From NCBI RefSeq assembly GCF_001677275.1, contig NZ_CP016177.1, positions 1,860,001 through 1,924,000 on the forward strand: a stretch of 64,000 nucleotides of DNA, in the 5' to 3' direction. The translations under genes were made by a program, and so were the position numbers. Below are positions 7,675-17,097 of this stretch, one piece after another. Under the pieces are notes generated by a model. That model searched no databases. It had not been told where the DNA came from and worked only from the letters and a program-made list of their open reading frames with translations. Positions within the stretch are counted from its first letter, which is position 1, and each line of letters begins with the position of its first letter. The stretch is from Vibrio breoganii. GTDB lineage: Bacteria; Pseudomonadota; Gammaproteobacteria; Enterobacterales; Vibrionaceae.

Positions 7675-8150
7675 TATTTGTTGTCTCCATTGTCTTCTTT
7701 AAGCAATGCATCAAGGCGTTGCTGCTCTTCTGCACTGAGTGGTGTGCTCTTTACAGCCTTGGCTGGTTTGCGTCGGCTTCTGGTGAGAATGAAACCAAAA
7801 CCAATTAATACTACGCACAATGGTCCGAGCCACAAAATAGCCGTTGCTGCAGTAAACGGTGGCTGATAAGTCACGAAATTACCGTAACGTGCCACCATGT
7901 AATCGACAATCTCTTGCTTAGACTTACCCTCTTTGGTCATCTCATACACTTTCTCACGAAGATCGAGGGCGAGCTCTGCATTAGAGTCACCAATAGTGTT
8001 GTTCTGACATTTTGGGCAGCGAAGCGTTTGATTGAGTTCGTGAAACTGCTGCTCTTGCTCTGGAGAATCAAATTCATGAATCTCAATAACAGCAAACGCA
8101 GTCATACTCATCATCATTGAAGCAACTAAGGCAATTAACCACTTTTTCAT
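7674..8150 (-). CDS. ccmH: Cytochrome c maturation thioredoxin-like protein CcmH
   Basis: Periplasmic thiol protein that reduces the CXXC of apocytochrome c before haem ligation; 158 aa. Signal peptide of about 20 residues, active-site LRCPKCQNN with Cys45 and Cys48, and a C-terminal membrane anchor at about 103-124 followed by a basic tail. It is the short form, with the TPR part encoded separately as ccmI. It overlaps ccmG by 4 bases. Confidence 0.94.
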   Translation of the reverse strand: MKKWLIALVASMMMSMTAFAVIEIHEFDSPEQEQQFHELNQTLRCPKCQNNTIGDSNAELALDLREKVYEMTKEGKSKQEIVDYMVARYGNFVTYQPPFTAATAILWLGPLCVVLIGFGFILTRSRRKPAKAVKSTPLSAEEQQRLDALLKEDNGDNK

Positions 8151-8701
8151 GATTTCACCTCATCAAGCATCTCTTGATACATAGGGCCTAGCTTCTCACG
8201 CCAGTTGGTTGCATTCACATCACCCACATGGCGATAGCGAATTACGCCATTGGCATCAATTAAGAAGGTCTCTGGCGCGCCATAAACCCCTAAATCAAGT
8301 CCTAGCATTCCCCTGCCATCGAATAAGCTAACCATGTAAGGATTGCCCAGCTCTCTTAGCCATTTGATGGCTTTAACGCGATCATCTTTGTAATTCAAGC
8401 CAATGATCTTCACGCCTTGAGAGGACAGCTCATTAAGATACTGATGCTCGGCAAAACAAGTCGGGCACCAAGTTGCCCAAACATTAAGAAGCAAAGGTTG
8501 TCCGGTAAATATTGCCTGATCGTGTTGAAGACCTTCGGTTTCTAAGTCTTCAAGCTTAAACACAGGCACTTGCTTTCCAATCAGTACTGATTCCAGCTTA
8601 GTAGGATCATCGCCCCCTGCGTTGCGAGTTAACTGGGTAGCAAACACCATTGCTAACACCATAAACATCACTAGAGGTACAAATAATACTTTCTTATTCA
8701 T
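8147..8701 (-). CDS. ccmG: Thiol:disulfide interchange protein CcmG (DsbE)
   Basis: Membrane-anchored periplasmic thioredoxin that keeps CcmH and apocytochrome c reduced with electrons from DsbD; 184 aa. An N-terminal anchor (about residues 5-22) precedes the active site WATWCPTC (Cys79, Cys82) and the family cis-Pro region GAPETFLIDANG. One-base overlap with the ccmF stop and 4-base overlap with ccmH. Confidence 0.94.
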   Translation of the reverse strand: MNKKVLFVPLVMFMVLAMVFATQLTRNAGGDDPTKLESVLIGKQVPVFKLEDLETEGLQHDQAIFTGQPLLLNVWATWCPTCFAEHQYLNELSSQGVKIIGLNYKDDRVKAIKWLRELGNPYMVSLFDGRGMLGLDLGVYGAPETFLIDANGVIRYRHVGDVNATNWREKLGPMYQEMLDEVKS

Positions 8702-10659
8702 TACGACTCCTTTTTCACCGCTTTATTACGAAAGCGGTAGCGTCTATCACTGATGGCAATAGCACCGCCGATAGCCATTAACAAACTACCAGCCCAGATC
8801 CAACGAACGAATGGCTTGTAGTAGATACGCACAGCCCATGAAACGCCATCATCAAGCTTCTCACCCATGGCGATATACAAGTCACGAGTCACACCAGCAT
8901 CAATGGCCGCTTCTGTCATCATAGAGCGAGCTGTGGTGTAGAAACGCTTCTCGGCGTGTAGCGTATTGATGTGCTTACCATCTTTAGTGACATCAAAGTC
9001 GGCAATATAACCGTCGTAGTTAGGGCCGTCGTTATCACGCACTTTATCAAAGTAGAAGTTATAACCTTGAATCTCGAAGTTATCCCCCGGAGCAAGACGC
9101 ACATCGCGTTCGATGCTGTAGTTTTGCACCATAGCGATACCTATCACAGTGACTGCCAAACCAATATGCGCTGACATCATCGCCCAGTGGTTGCGAGGTA
9201 GCTTAGTGATGCCCTTTGCAAACGAGTGACGGTGTGTCGCTCTGGTATAAAGCTCAAACGAATGTAAACAGATGATCCACAGCGCCATCACCCAGCCAAG
9301 GTATGCAAGACCAGTAAAGCGCTCACCCAATAGCGTCACCATTACCGCGCCCAATACTAGCGAGATAACCCCACTGATCACGATTGGCTTGGTAAAGTTC
9401 GCAATGCTGTCACGCTTCCAGCGCATCAAAGGACCAATACCCAATAGGAAGGCAAAAGGCACCATCAGCCAAGTGAACAAGGTGTTGAAGAACGGCGCAC
9501 CGATAGACACCGAGCCAAGGCCAATTTGTTTGTGTACTAGCGGTAACAACGTACCAACAAGCACCACAACCAGAGCAGCTACGAGTAACACGTTGTTCGC
9601 CAGCAGTGCGTTCTCACGAGAGACTAAATCAAAGTTGCCACGTACACGTACTGACGAACCTTTCAGAGCAAACAGTAATAGAGAGCCGCCGATAACAAAG
9701 ACCAAGAAGCCTAGAATGAACATGCCGCGAGCAGGATCAGACGCAAAGGCGTGCACTGATACTAAGATGCCTGAACGAACCAAGAAGGTGCCGAGCAAAC
9801 TTAATGAGAAAGCAGAAATCGCCAGTAGCACTGTCCATGCTTTGAAGGTTCCGCGCTTTTCAGTTACCGCTAATGAGTGCATCAAAGCGGTACCCGCTAG
9901 CCAAGGCATAAACGAAGCATTCTCTACTGGATCCCAGAACCACCAACCGCCCCAGCCAAGCTCGTAATAAGCCCACCATGAACCTAGTGCAATACCCACA
10001 GTTAAGAAAGCCCATGCCGCAATTGTCCAAGGTCTTGACCAACGCGCCCATGCAGTGTCAAGTCGACCCGTCATTAGTGATGCGATAGCAAATGAGAACG
10101 CGACAGAGAAACCCACATAGCCCATGTACAACATTGGCGGGTGGATAATCAAGCCAGGGTCTTGAAGCAGTGGGTTAAGGTCTCGCCCATCGACAGGGAA
10201 GTAAGGTAATGTCCTATCAAATGGGTTTGAAGTGACGATGATAAACAGCAAAAAGCCCACAGTAATCAGACCCATAACCGCGAGTACGCGAGCCACAGAC
10301 TCTTGAGGCATTCCCTTACTGAAGGTAGCAACAGCAACCGTCCAAGCCGCTTGAATCAATACCCAAAGTAGTAGTGAGCCTTCGTGCGCACCCCAAACAG
10401 CAGTAATGCGGTAGTACCAAGGCAAGCTACTGTTGGAGTTATTCGCGATATACTGCAACGTAAAATCGTTGTGATAAAAAGACCAACACAAGATGAAAAA
10501 CGAAATCGCTAGCAGGATAAACATACCCCAAGACAAAGGTCTCGCTGTGTTCATCAGTAACGCATTGTTTTTAGAGGCGCCCCATAAAGGCAACACACTC
10601 AACAATACCGCCATCGCTAGTGAAACGATGAGAGCAAAATGCCCTAACTCAGCAATCAT
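8701..10659 (-). CDS. ccmF: Haem lyase CcmF
   Basis: Large polytopic inner-membrane protein that ligates haem, delivered by holo-CcmE, to apocytochrome c; 652 aa. The tryptophan-rich WWD haem-handling motif is at about 235-250 ([16 protein letters not shown]), with conserved His at about 173 ([10 protein letters not shown]). At least a dozen hydrophobic segments are visible. Overlaps ccmE by 4 bases, in the usual ccm order. Confidence 0.96.
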   Translation of the reverse strand: MIAELGHFALIVSLAMAVLLSVLPLWGASKNNALLMNTARPLSWGMFILLAISFFILCWSFYHNDFTLQYIANNSNSSLPWYYRITAVWGAHEGSLLLWVLIQAAWTVAVATFSKGMPQESVARVLAVMGLITVGFLLFIIVTSNPFDRTLPYFPVDGRDLNPLLQDPGLIIHPPMLYMGYVGFSVAFSFAIASLMTGRLDTAWARWSRPWTIAAWAFLTVGIALGSWWAYYELGWGGWWFWDPVENASFMPWLAGTALMHSLAVTEKRGTFKAWTVLLAISAFSLSLLGTFLVRSGILVSVHAFASDPARGMFILGFLVFVIGGSLLLFALKGSSVRVRGNFDLVSRENALLANNVLLVAALVVVLVGTLLPLVHKQIGLGSVSIGAPFFNTLFTWLMVPFAFLLGIGPLMRWKRDSIANFTKPIVISGVISLVLGAVMVTLLGERFTGLAYLGWVMALWIICLHSFELYTRATHRHSFAKGITKLPRNHWAMMSAHIGLAVTVIGIAMVQNYSIERDVRLAPGDNFEIQGYNFYFDKVRDNDGPNYDGYIADFDVTKDGKHINTLHAEKRFYTTARSMMTEAAIDAGVTRDLYIAMGEKLDDGVSWAVRIYYKPFVRWIWAGSLLMAIGGAIAISDRRYRFRNKAVKKES

Positions 10660-11141
10660 TGAGCGCTTCCTTGTTGTTGTTCTTGAGTGTACTCAAGAGG
10701 CTCGTGAACCACCTTCATTGCTTCAGCAACCTCGGGTGGCATGTATTCTTCGTCGTGCTTTGCTAAGACTTCAAAGGCTTCAACGGTATGGCTATCCGTC
10801 AAGACGCCTTGCGCTACGATGCCCTGCCCTTCACGGAACAAATCCGGCAAGATGCCATCGTAAGTAACCGTCACCGCTGGGCCAATATCCGCAACATCAA
10901 AAGACACACGTAGCGACTCTGAATCGCGAGATACAGTACCAGCAACAACCATGCCACCAATACGTAGACGCTGGCCGACTTCTGGTTTCTCACCGTTACT
11001 CTTACCGTTTACGATCTCAGTCGGCGTATAGAACAAATCCATATTCTGATTTAGTGCATACAGCATCAAACCTATCGTGGCTCCCAAACCAACCAACAGA
11101 GCGACAATTAAGCCCATTCTCTTTTTACGTCTAGGATTCAT
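10656..11141 (-). CDS. ccmE: Haem chaperone CcmE
   Basis: Periplasmic haem chaperone, 161 aa, with one N-terminal membrane anchor (about residues 10-30) and an OB-fold domain. The covalent haem ligand is His129 in [13 protein letters not shown]; Tyr133 is the usual axial residue. Accepts haem from CcmC and delivers it to CcmF. Overlaps ccmD and ccmF by 4 bases each. Confidence 0.96.
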   Translation of the reverse strand: MNPRRKKRMGLIVALLVGLGATIGLMLYALNQNMDLFYTPTEIVNGKSNGEKPEVGQRLRIGGMVVAGTVSRDSESLRVSFDVADIGPAVTVTYDGILPDLFREGQGIVAQGVLTDSHTVEAFEVLAKHDEEYMPPEVAEAMKVVHEPLEYTQEQQQGSAQ

Positions 11142-11344
11142 AGTGTGTTCTCCATATTTTTAGCCGCATCGATACGCGCTTGGCGATCCATCCGATTTTT
11201 AACCTCTTTTAAAGTCGCTTTACTGTCTAAGCGACTCGATAGAAAAATCAAACCTAGGGCGCCAAACGTGATGGCAAAAGCACCCCAAACGTAGGAGGCA
11301 TAACCTCCCATATAAAATAAGTCCGACAGGGAATCAAAATGCAT
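11138..11344 (-). CDS. ccmD: Haem exporter subunit CcmD
   Basis: Small single-span inner-membrane protein (68 aa) that helps release holo-CcmE from the CcmABC complex. The membrane segment at about 14-36 ([20 protein letters not shown]) is followed by a basic, helical cytoplasmic tail. Position between ccmC and ccmE confirms the call. Confidence 0.92.
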   Translation of the reverse strand: MHFDSLSDLFYMGGYASYVWGAFAITFGALGLIFLSSRLDSKATLKEVKNRMDRQARIDAAKNMENTL

Positions 11345-11347
11345 GCG

Positions 11348-12097
11348 TTACCCTTTAGCAAAAGTACGTTTAGCGAGTTCTTGCACCCAAGGTCTGTGTC
11401 CCTCTTTTTGCAGAATCGCGGTTCTAAAACGAGTCATGGTCACTGAGCCAAAGAAGAAGGCAAAGCCGAAGATGTTGAGCAGCAATGGCCATAACATGTC
11501 ATTGGAAATTGATGGTTTTTCAAATTTGGTGATGGTGGCGCCTTGATGGAGTGTATTCCACCACTCCACAGAGAAGTGAATAATGGGCAAGTTGATAACA
11601 CCTACCACAGCAAGTAAACCAGCCGCTTTTGCTGCTGTCTTTTGGTCATCAAAGGCGTGATAAAGTGCAATAACACCTAAATAGAGAAATAGAAGCACGA
11701 GCTCGGAAGTCAGACGTGCGTCCCATACCCACCAAGTGCCCCACATAGGCTTACCCCAAACTGCACCTGTTACTAGTGCTATAAAGGTAAACACAGCGCC
11801 AATTGGTGCCATTGCTGAAGCGGCGATACTGGCTAGGCGCAACTGCCAAACCAGACCAATAAAGGCCGCAATCGCCATCGACATGTAGGCGCCCATTGAC
11901 CAAATTGCTGAAGGCACATGAATGTAGATGATTCTGAAGCTATCACCTTGTTGATAATCACTTGGCGCGAAAGCCAGCCCCCACACTGTTCCCCAAACGA
12001 GAAAAACTACAGCTAACGCTGTAAACCAAGGTTGCAGGGTTCCGCATAGGTTATAAGTTGCTTCAGGTTTTGCGTAAGGATGGAGCCACTTCCACAT
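11348..12097 (-). CDS. ccmC: Haem transporter/ligase subunit CcmC
   Basis: Inner-membrane protein that attaches haem to CcmE; 249 aa with about six membrane segments. The WWD-type motif GTWWVWDARLTSE is at about 120-133, and a conserved His at residue 60 (YIHVPSAIWSMGAY) is the likely haem ligand. 27 bp after ccmB and 3 bp before ccmD. Confidence 0.95.
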   Translation of the reverse strand: MWKWLHPYAKPEATYNLCGTLQPWFTALAVVFLVWGTVWGLAFAPSDYQQGDSFRIIYIHVPSAIWSMGAYMSMAIAAFIGLVWQLRLASIAASAMAPIGAVFTFIALVTGAVWGKPMWGTWWVWDARLTSELVLLFLYLGVIALYHAFDDQKTAAKAAGLLAVVGVINLPIIHFSVEWWNTLHQGATITKFEKPSISNDMLWPLLLNIFGFAFFFGSVTMTRFRTAILQKEGHRPWVQELAKRTFAKG

Positions 12098-12124
12098 GTT
12101 TTTTACTCTCTGAGAAAATTAAGG

Positions 12125-12793
12125 TTAATTTACCGATACGCGCAATGCTGCGCTAGTTGCGAATGGCGTTAATGTTATCGAGCCCACTAACATGGCCGCT
12201 AAAATTGCGATTTGACCGTTGTATGCAACGCCTAGTCCTGCAGAGTCAATTGCAGAGGTAGCAAAAATTAGTACCGGAATATACAAGGGTAAGATCAAAA
12301 GACTCAATAAAACACCGCCTTTTTGTAGCCCAACGGTCAAAGCAACACCAATTGCACCCAAAAAGCTTAACGTTGGGGTGCCGAGCAACAAGGTAATCAA
12401 TACCGCACTCCAAGACTCCCAAGTCAGACTTAGCAGTACAGCCAATAAAGGGCTGATGAGAATCAAGGGTAATCCAGTCAAAATCCAGTGCGCTATCACT
12501 TTAGAGATAACCACTAACGGCAATGGCAGTGGCATCAGCATTAATTGCTCAAGCGCCCCATCCTGATAGTCATCACGAAATAGTCGTTCCAAAGATAAAA
12601 GCGCCGCCAATAGCGCTGCAACCCATACAATGCCGGGAGCAATACGCATCAGCAAATTGGGCTCAGGACCAATACCAAGTGGGAAAAGGGTAATGACGAT
12701 GATAAAAAACCACAATGGGTTAAAAACATCTGCGCGACGCCTAAATGCAATCAACAGCTCACGACGAATAATGGCCCACATATGCTTAAACAT
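12125..12793 (-). CDS. ccmB: Haem exporter permease CcmB
   Basis: ABC-type permease subunit, partner of CcmA; 222 aa with about six hydrophobic segments. The cytoplasmic block FRDDYQDGALEQLMLMPLPL is characteristic of CcmB. The CcmAB ATPase drives release of holo-CcmE. One-base overlap (TAATG) with the ccmA stop. Confidence 0.95.
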   Translation of the reverse strand: MFKHMWAIIRRELLIAFRRRADVFNPLWFFIIVITLFPLGIGPEPNLLMRIAPGIVWVAALLAALLSLERLFRDDYQDGALEQLMLMPLPLPLVVISKVIAHWILTGLPLILISPLLAVLLSLTWESWSAVLITLLLGTPTLSFLGAIGVALTVGLQKGGVLLSLLILPLYIPVLIFATSAIDSAGLGVAYNGQIAILAAMLVGSITLTPFATSAALRVSVN

Positions 12794-13410
12794 TAGTGAC
12801 CCAACCTTATCTTGCGTAGCTTGCTGTTGTTCTCAAACATATCTTGGTGGGTAGTCAACAACACCATACCTCCCTGCTCCGTATGCTGAAGAAACAGCTG
12901 TTCAAGGACCTTCACTCCTTGTTTGTCTATGGCCGTCAGTGGCTCATCAAGAATCCAGAGTGGGTGCTTGCTTAACCATAGTCTTGCCAAAGCAACTCTG
13001 CGTTGCTGTCCCGCAGACAACTGGGCTACTGGCACATCTTCCCGCCCAGCAAGACCGACTTTGGTTAGTGCTTGCCAAACTTCATCATGGGTATAGGAAT
13101 GGCCACTGATATTGAGATAAAACGAGAGGTTTTCAAAGGCACTCAAATCGCGCTTGATACCCGTTTGGTGTCCCAAAAATAGTAGGTCTTGGTGGAAACT
13201 GTCTCGGTCAGCAAAAATGGATTCATTCTTCCATGCAATATCGCCGGCTTCTTTATCACCTAAACCAGCAATAATTCGAAGCAGCGTCGTTTTACCCGTA
13301 CCATTTCGCCCTTCGATCTGAATCAGATCTCCGGCCTCTACAGTAAAAGACAGGCTTTCGAATAAAATTCTTTCATCGCGAATTGCAGTTAATCCATTTA
13401 CTTCCAGCAT
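12793..13410 (-). CDS. ccmA: ABC transporter ATPase CcmA
   Basis: ATPase of the CcmABCD complex; 205 aa from the ATG at 13410. Walker [10 protein letters not shown] (about 34-42), signature LSAGQQRR (131-138) and Walker B LWILDEP (151-157) are all intact. The frame is open to 13443, but [17 protein letters not shown] is the family N-terminus and no ribosome site supports the longer start. First gene of the operon; its promoter must lie in 13411-13560, where I cannot pick a clear one. Confidence 0.94.
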   Translation of the reverse strand: MLEVNGLTAIRDERILFESLSFTVEAGDLIQIEGRNGTGKTTLLRIIAGLGDKEAGDIAWKNESIFADRDSFHQDLLFLGHQTGIKRDLSAFENLSFYLNISGHSYTHDEVWQALTKVGLAGREDVPVAQLSAGQQRRVALARLWLSKHPLWILDEPLTAIDKQGVKVLEQLFLQHTEQGGMVLLTTHQDMFENNSKLRKIRLGH

Positions 13411-13564
13411 AGCCCGCCAGTACCTATTCCAAAGAAATGGCATAGTAACACAGGCTTATTATGGCCAACCAATGTAAACGATTAATTAGTAAGCGTTTCT
13501 TCACAGAAAAGTGAAGTATGTCGTCAGGATTTGAATCGGGTCATACTCTCAACCCTTAATGCCC

Positions 13565-14509
13565 TTAGTATGAGTAGGTCATTACCATATTTACCAGGTT
13601 TCGTTCTGGTCCTGCAACTAGCTCTAGGCTAGTGCCAAATGAGTCAGCAAAGTTCCAGTTCATACCCACAACTGCTGCGTATTGCGAAGAGCTACTTTGC
13701 TCTAGCGAGTAACTTAACCCTTCAACCCCCAAAGCATCGTTTTCCGCAACGCGACCTTCTGTATTCATATAAGCGGCCCCCACATATCCGTAGATGGCGC
13801 CATAGCCCTCAACGGGAAACAACTGGCCGATACGAGGACTGAACATCACGGTTTTTGCAGTAGTACGGCCGTCATCGGTTTTGGATTGAGTCATACTCAG
13901 CGGCATCACATAGGTAAACCCGCCAAACTGACCGACAAAATTCGCCGAAAAGCCCCAGTTTGTTCCTTTAATATCATCAATCTCAAAGGTGGGTATCTCT
14001 ATCACCTCACCTATCTTGTCGCACAGTTCACCACCCAATCTTGGATCCGCTTGGCAATGCTCGGAGAAGCGTTCAAATATCGATGTCGGTATTGCAACGC
14101 TAAGGGCGGTTCGTCCTCGAAAGCGACCGCCATGCACACCCACCTGCAAATTAGGAAAAACCCATGCCGCTGCTCTTAATTGCAAAGTCGCACTTTCAAT
14201 CTCTGGGTCTCCCCACGTTACCTGAGAAAGGTCATACTTATCGCTTAAATTGTTGTCTCCGTAAGAAACCTCAAGGGAATGGATATCGTAGCCCTGCTTC
14301 GCCACACTAGGGATCAAAGAGAGCGAAAAAGGCAGTGGTAGATGGTAACCAAGGTCGATCGCCTGCTGAGCATGAAACGGCAACATACGGTCGTACTTTT
14401 CATTCAGGTGCTCTTGCTGCTGCTGATCGGGGAAATCAACACGAGCAGAATCAGCTTGAGCTATCGCACTAAACAAACAAACAATGATTAAGCAAAGCAA
14501 GATGCGCAT
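13565..14509 (-). CDS. Outer-membrane beta-barrel protein of unknown function
   Basis: 314-aa protein with a clear signal peptide (MRILLCLIIVCLFSAIAQA|DS). The body alternates aromatic and polar residues and ends in MTYSY, all as expected of an outer-membrane barrel. A loop at about 150-170 holds two Cys that could form a disulfide. I do not recognise the family. The ATG at 14509 has GAGGCG upstream and lies 2 bases after the stop of the BamA-like gene, so the two are cotranscribed and may act together. A TTG four bases further up is a poorer start. Confidence 0.7.
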   Translation of the reverse strand: MRILLCLIIVCLFSAIAQADSARVDFPDQQQQEHLNEKYDRMLPFHAQQAIDLGYHLPLPFSLSLIPSVAKQGYDIHSLEVSYGDNNLSDKYDLSQVTWGDPEIESATLQLRAAAWVFPNLQVGVHGGRFRGRTALSVAIPTSIFERFSEHCQADPRLGGELCDKIGEVIEIPTFEIDDIKGTNWGFSANFVGQFGGFTYVMPLSMTQSKTDDGRTTAKTVMFSPRIGQLFPVEGYGAIYGYVGAAYMNTEGRVAENDALGVEGLSYSLEQSSSSQYAAVVGMNWNFADSFGTSLELVAGPERNLVNMVMTYSY

Positions 14510-14511
14510 AC

Positions 14512-15651
14512 TCAAAACGCCTCTGTAAAGGTGAGATAAAACCCCACCTCATCTTGATTTGAGAAGCCCAAGTCTGCGCGAACATTCATCCTTGGTTGCA
14601 ACTCATAGCGATAACCCACCCCATAAGTCACAACCCAATCCTGATACAGGTCACTTGCTTGCTCACCAATAGAGCCCGCTCCAAGCCATAACGTGACACC
14701 GTGTCGGCTCAAACCGTCACCGTCTCTAAAGGTATGACGATACTCCACTGTATTTTCTGTGGCATTAAGGTCTCGAAAGTGACCTAAGTAGGTGCCTCGC
14801 ATGAAATCCATACCGCCAAGGGTTGCCATATCGTAATAAGGAACGTCGCCTTCACTTAATTCGATTCGGTTCAAGAACGCAAAGGTGGATCCCACTCTTG
14901 GAGTGATGTAGAAGCGATAATCAAAGAGGGCTTTTTCATATTCAGAGTCACTGCCCCAATCTGGAGAGTAGCTTGAGTATTCAAGGTTAAAGAAGTGACC
15001 ACGCCTCGCGTTAACCGCCACATCTCGGCTATCCCACTGAATAGCAGCGCCAAGGCCGAGGCTTAACGGTAAGTCTTTGAAGCGGTTAAAGTTGGGGTCT
15101 TGCAGAGCTGACTCTGGGATCTTATCTTCTGTTGGCGAGAAATACTTCAATCGTAAGATCGGCCCAATATAAAGCTGGTCATAAACCCGAAATGTAAGGT
15201 CAGCGTTATATTTGGCGAATTCGAGATCCACCAGCAAGTCATCACTTGCCTTCTGCGATGTGCCCGCCTCATAACCGATACCCCAGTAATAGAGACTCTG
15301 ATGGCCCGCATCCAAATGCCCAAAGTAACGAATGTCGTCATCCGCAAAGAAGACCTTTTGCTTTGAGCGAATCCCAAAACCAATCCCCTCTTCAAGCTCG
15401 TTGGCAACCCCTACCAAGGTAATAGACGAGCGTTGTAGCGCATCATCGTCTTCTGTCTTAAAGGAGAAGAGTCCGCCAACGGCCAGCATTAACCCAGTTT
15501 CTGGCATATACCCCGGCCCGCCAAGGATAGAAAACATCGGACGATTAGGGTCTTTAGACTCAGAGCTAGAGGCAAACGCGTGCCATCCCCACAAAGGGCA
15601 GCATAAAGTTAGGGATAGGAATGCTTTAGTAGAGAATGAGCATCGACGCAT
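14512..15651 (-). CDS. BamA/TamA-like (D15) outer-membrane barrel without POTRA domains
   Basis: 379 aa: a signal peptide (about 28 residues, cleaved near HAFASSS), then directly a C-terminal D15/Omp85-type barrel. Indicators are ILGGPGYMPETGLMLAVGG at the first strands, the VNARRGHFFNLEYSSYSP block, the MATLGGMDFMRGTYLGHFRD loop region (similar to the RGF-type motif in lid loop 6) and terminal Phe. No POTRA repeats fit in the length available, unlike BamA (about 800 aa) or TamA. Known relatives include barrels attached to patatins; here none is fused, although a separate patatin gene lies at 45415. Function unknown. Forms an operon with the barrel gene downstream. Confidence 0.75.
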   Translation of the reverse strand: MRRCSFSTKAFLSLTLCCPLWGWHAFASSSESKDPNRPMFSILGGPGYMPETGLMLAVGGLFSFKTEDDDALQRSSITLVGVANELEEGIGFGIRSKQKVFFADDDIRYFGHLDAGHQSLYYWGIGYEAGTSQKASDDLLVDLEFAKYNADLTFRVYDQLYIGPILRLKYFSPTEDKIPESALQDPNFNRFKDLPLSLGLGAAIQWDSRDVAVNARRGHFFNLEYSSYSPDWGSDSEYEKALFDYRFYITPRVGSTFAFLNRIELSEGDVPYYDMATLGGMDFMRGTYLGHFRDLNATENTVEYRHTFRDGDGLSRHGVTLWLGAGSIGEQASDLYQDWVVTYGVGYRYELQPRMNVRADLGFSNQDEVGFYLTFTEAF

Positions 15652-15687
15652 ATTGAAACACAGACAAAAGATCCATGTTAAAAGCAG

Positions 15688-15710
15688 ACGTGATATTCAT
15701 CTAATCACGT
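15688..15710. promoter_or_regulatory. Dyad upstream of the BamA-like gene
   Basis: ACGTGAT and ATCACGT flank a 9-bp spacer, 37 bp before the start codon. It could be an operator or a leader hairpin; there is no recognised regulator. Confidence 0.35.
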
Positions 15711-15785
15711 GTTTGCATTTCAGGTATGCGTGCACATCATATCGATTCTGCTTATTGCTGTATAAACATGACGACTTCCTAGAAA

Positions 15786-15814
15786 CTAAAAAGCCCCATC
15801 AAATTTGATGAGGC
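15786..15814 (-). terminator. Terminator of the leuO-like gene
   Basis: AGCCTCATCAAATTTGATGGGGCT forms a long dyad on the minus strand, followed by TTTTTAG, 28 bp after the stop codon. Confidence 0.8.
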
Positions 15815-15842
15815 TATCTTTGGCGTTTTTATCTAATCAATC

Positions 15843-16796
15843 TTACTTGGCAATAAAAGGCAGTGAACTCTCAAATACACTTTGAATTTGTTCTTTCATC
15901 CAAGTGTGAGAGCCATCTTTTTCATTCGCTCTATGCCAGTTCAAGTAGGTATTGAATCGGTCATCTTTGCCCGGTAATGGAAGCATACGAATATCGAACT
16001 GACTTCCTGCTTGTTCTATTACGCGTCTTGGAGCAACCGTTATTAAATCCGTATTGGCTACCACTGCCATCACCTCGTCTAAGCTGCTCGAAAGGTATGT
16101 TGGCTTTTGGCTCAATGCTTTGATTTTTTGAACTCGTGACTGCATGTTTACGGTTACTGCCATTTTCTCTGCTTGTAAGAACTCGAAGCAAAGGTTTGAA
16201 TATTGAGTCAGACGTGGGTGATTGTTAGCAAACACCACAACTAGCTCATCGGATACTAACAAGCTATTGGTAAAGCCCTCTGTCATTACAGACTCTACAT
16301 CAATAACAAAATCAACGTTTTGATTAAGGGAAGTCGTTGTCTGACTCGCTTCTGAAATCAGAGACAAAGTTATACCGGGTGCTTGCTCTGATACCTGGGT
16401 AATCAGATTACTCAAGTAGCGCTGATCTTGCGGTGCACGAAGCACAATATGGTAGTTGCGGCATGATGACTCAGCCACAAAACGACTGTTGGGTAGTTCA
16501 TCTCTAATAATATGCATAGCATGGCTCAACGAACTCTGAAGTTGTTCAGCGCGAACGGTAGGCACAATGCCACGACCCATGCGCTCAAACAATTCATCAT
16601 CAAACAAAGCACGTAAACGCGATAATGCGTTACTTACGGCTGGTTGAGACATGTTTAAGATCCTTGCTGCGCGAGTCACGTTCCTTTCAGCCATCACAGC
16701 CTCAAATACAACAATAAGGTTAAGGTCTACTTTCCTTAGTAGCGATATAGTATCGGGGTTGGTCGAGGTAAATGTGGGGGTAAGGGTTGCCTGCAT
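15843..16796 (-). CDS. leuO: LeuO-like LysR-family transcriptional regulator
   Basis: LysR-type regulator of 317 aa. The N-terminal winged helix KVDLNLIVVFEAVMAERNVT, then MSQPAVSNALSRLR (about residues 22-62), closely follows LeuO. The substrate domain also follows it, with RGIVPTVRAEQL and the C-terminal LPLPGKDDRFNTYLNWH. LeuO proteins antagonise H-NS silencing and control stress and virulence genes. It is not next to leuABCD here, so it could be a LeuO paralogue. The ATG at 16796 is chosen (GAGAG 8 bases upstream); a TTG two codons earlier is too close to that site. It has its own terminator. Confidence 0.75.
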   Translation of the reverse strand: MQATLTPTFTSTNPDTISLLRKVDLNLIVVFEAVMAERNVTRAARILNMSQPAVSNALSRLRALFDDELFERMGRGIVPTVRAEQLQSSLSHAMHIIRDELPNSRFVAESSCRNYHIVLRAPQDQRYLSNLITQVSEQAPGITLSLISEASQTTTSLNQNVDFVIDVESVMTEGFTNSLLVSDELVVVFANNHPRLTQYSNLCFEFLQAEKMAVTVNMQSRVQKIKALSQKPTYLSSSLDEVMAVVANTDLITVAPRRVIEQAGSQFDIRMLPLPGKDDRFNTYLNWHRANEKDGSHTWMKEQIQSVFESSLPFIAK

Positions 16797-17097
16797 GGTC
16801 AATTCTCTCTGTGTCTAAGCCAAATATGCACGCGACTACCGTTTTATAATTTAGGGTATGGCAGCGCTGTACAGAGAATGAACTATAAATGAGGCTGATG
16901 ATTTATATGGAATAGTCGATATAACATTTCGGAAAATGTCATCAATCAAAGATAAATCAAATTAAAACAAAGAGTTAGATCCTGACATTATCCTGTCGTT
17001 ATTTGATGCCTGAAACATCAGAAACAAAAGTGTAACCAAATACAACAAGGGCAGACCTACTGGCCTGCCCTAAGTTATCAATTAACCATGAAAACGA
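16797..17097. other. Intergenic region between leuO-like and cpdB-like genes
   Basis: AT-rich, about 300 bp. It must hold the leuO-like promoter. A 6-bp dyad ACATTT-CGGA-AAATGT lies at 16924-16939 and could be an operator. AGGGCAG/CTGCCCT at 17048-17071 is a hairpin after the cpdB-like gene, with only a poor T tract. No open frame looks coding. Confidence 0.4.

Noticed and set aside
9272..9967. 231-codon plus-strand open frame opposite ccmF
   Set aside because: Shadow of the intact ccmF gene: low-complexity Pro/Thr/Arg composition, no ribosome site and no family resemblance.
13498..13516. CTTCAC/GTGAAG hairpin upstream of ccmA as a terminator
   Set aside because: Only 6 bp with no T tract on either strand; at most a leader hairpin or operator.
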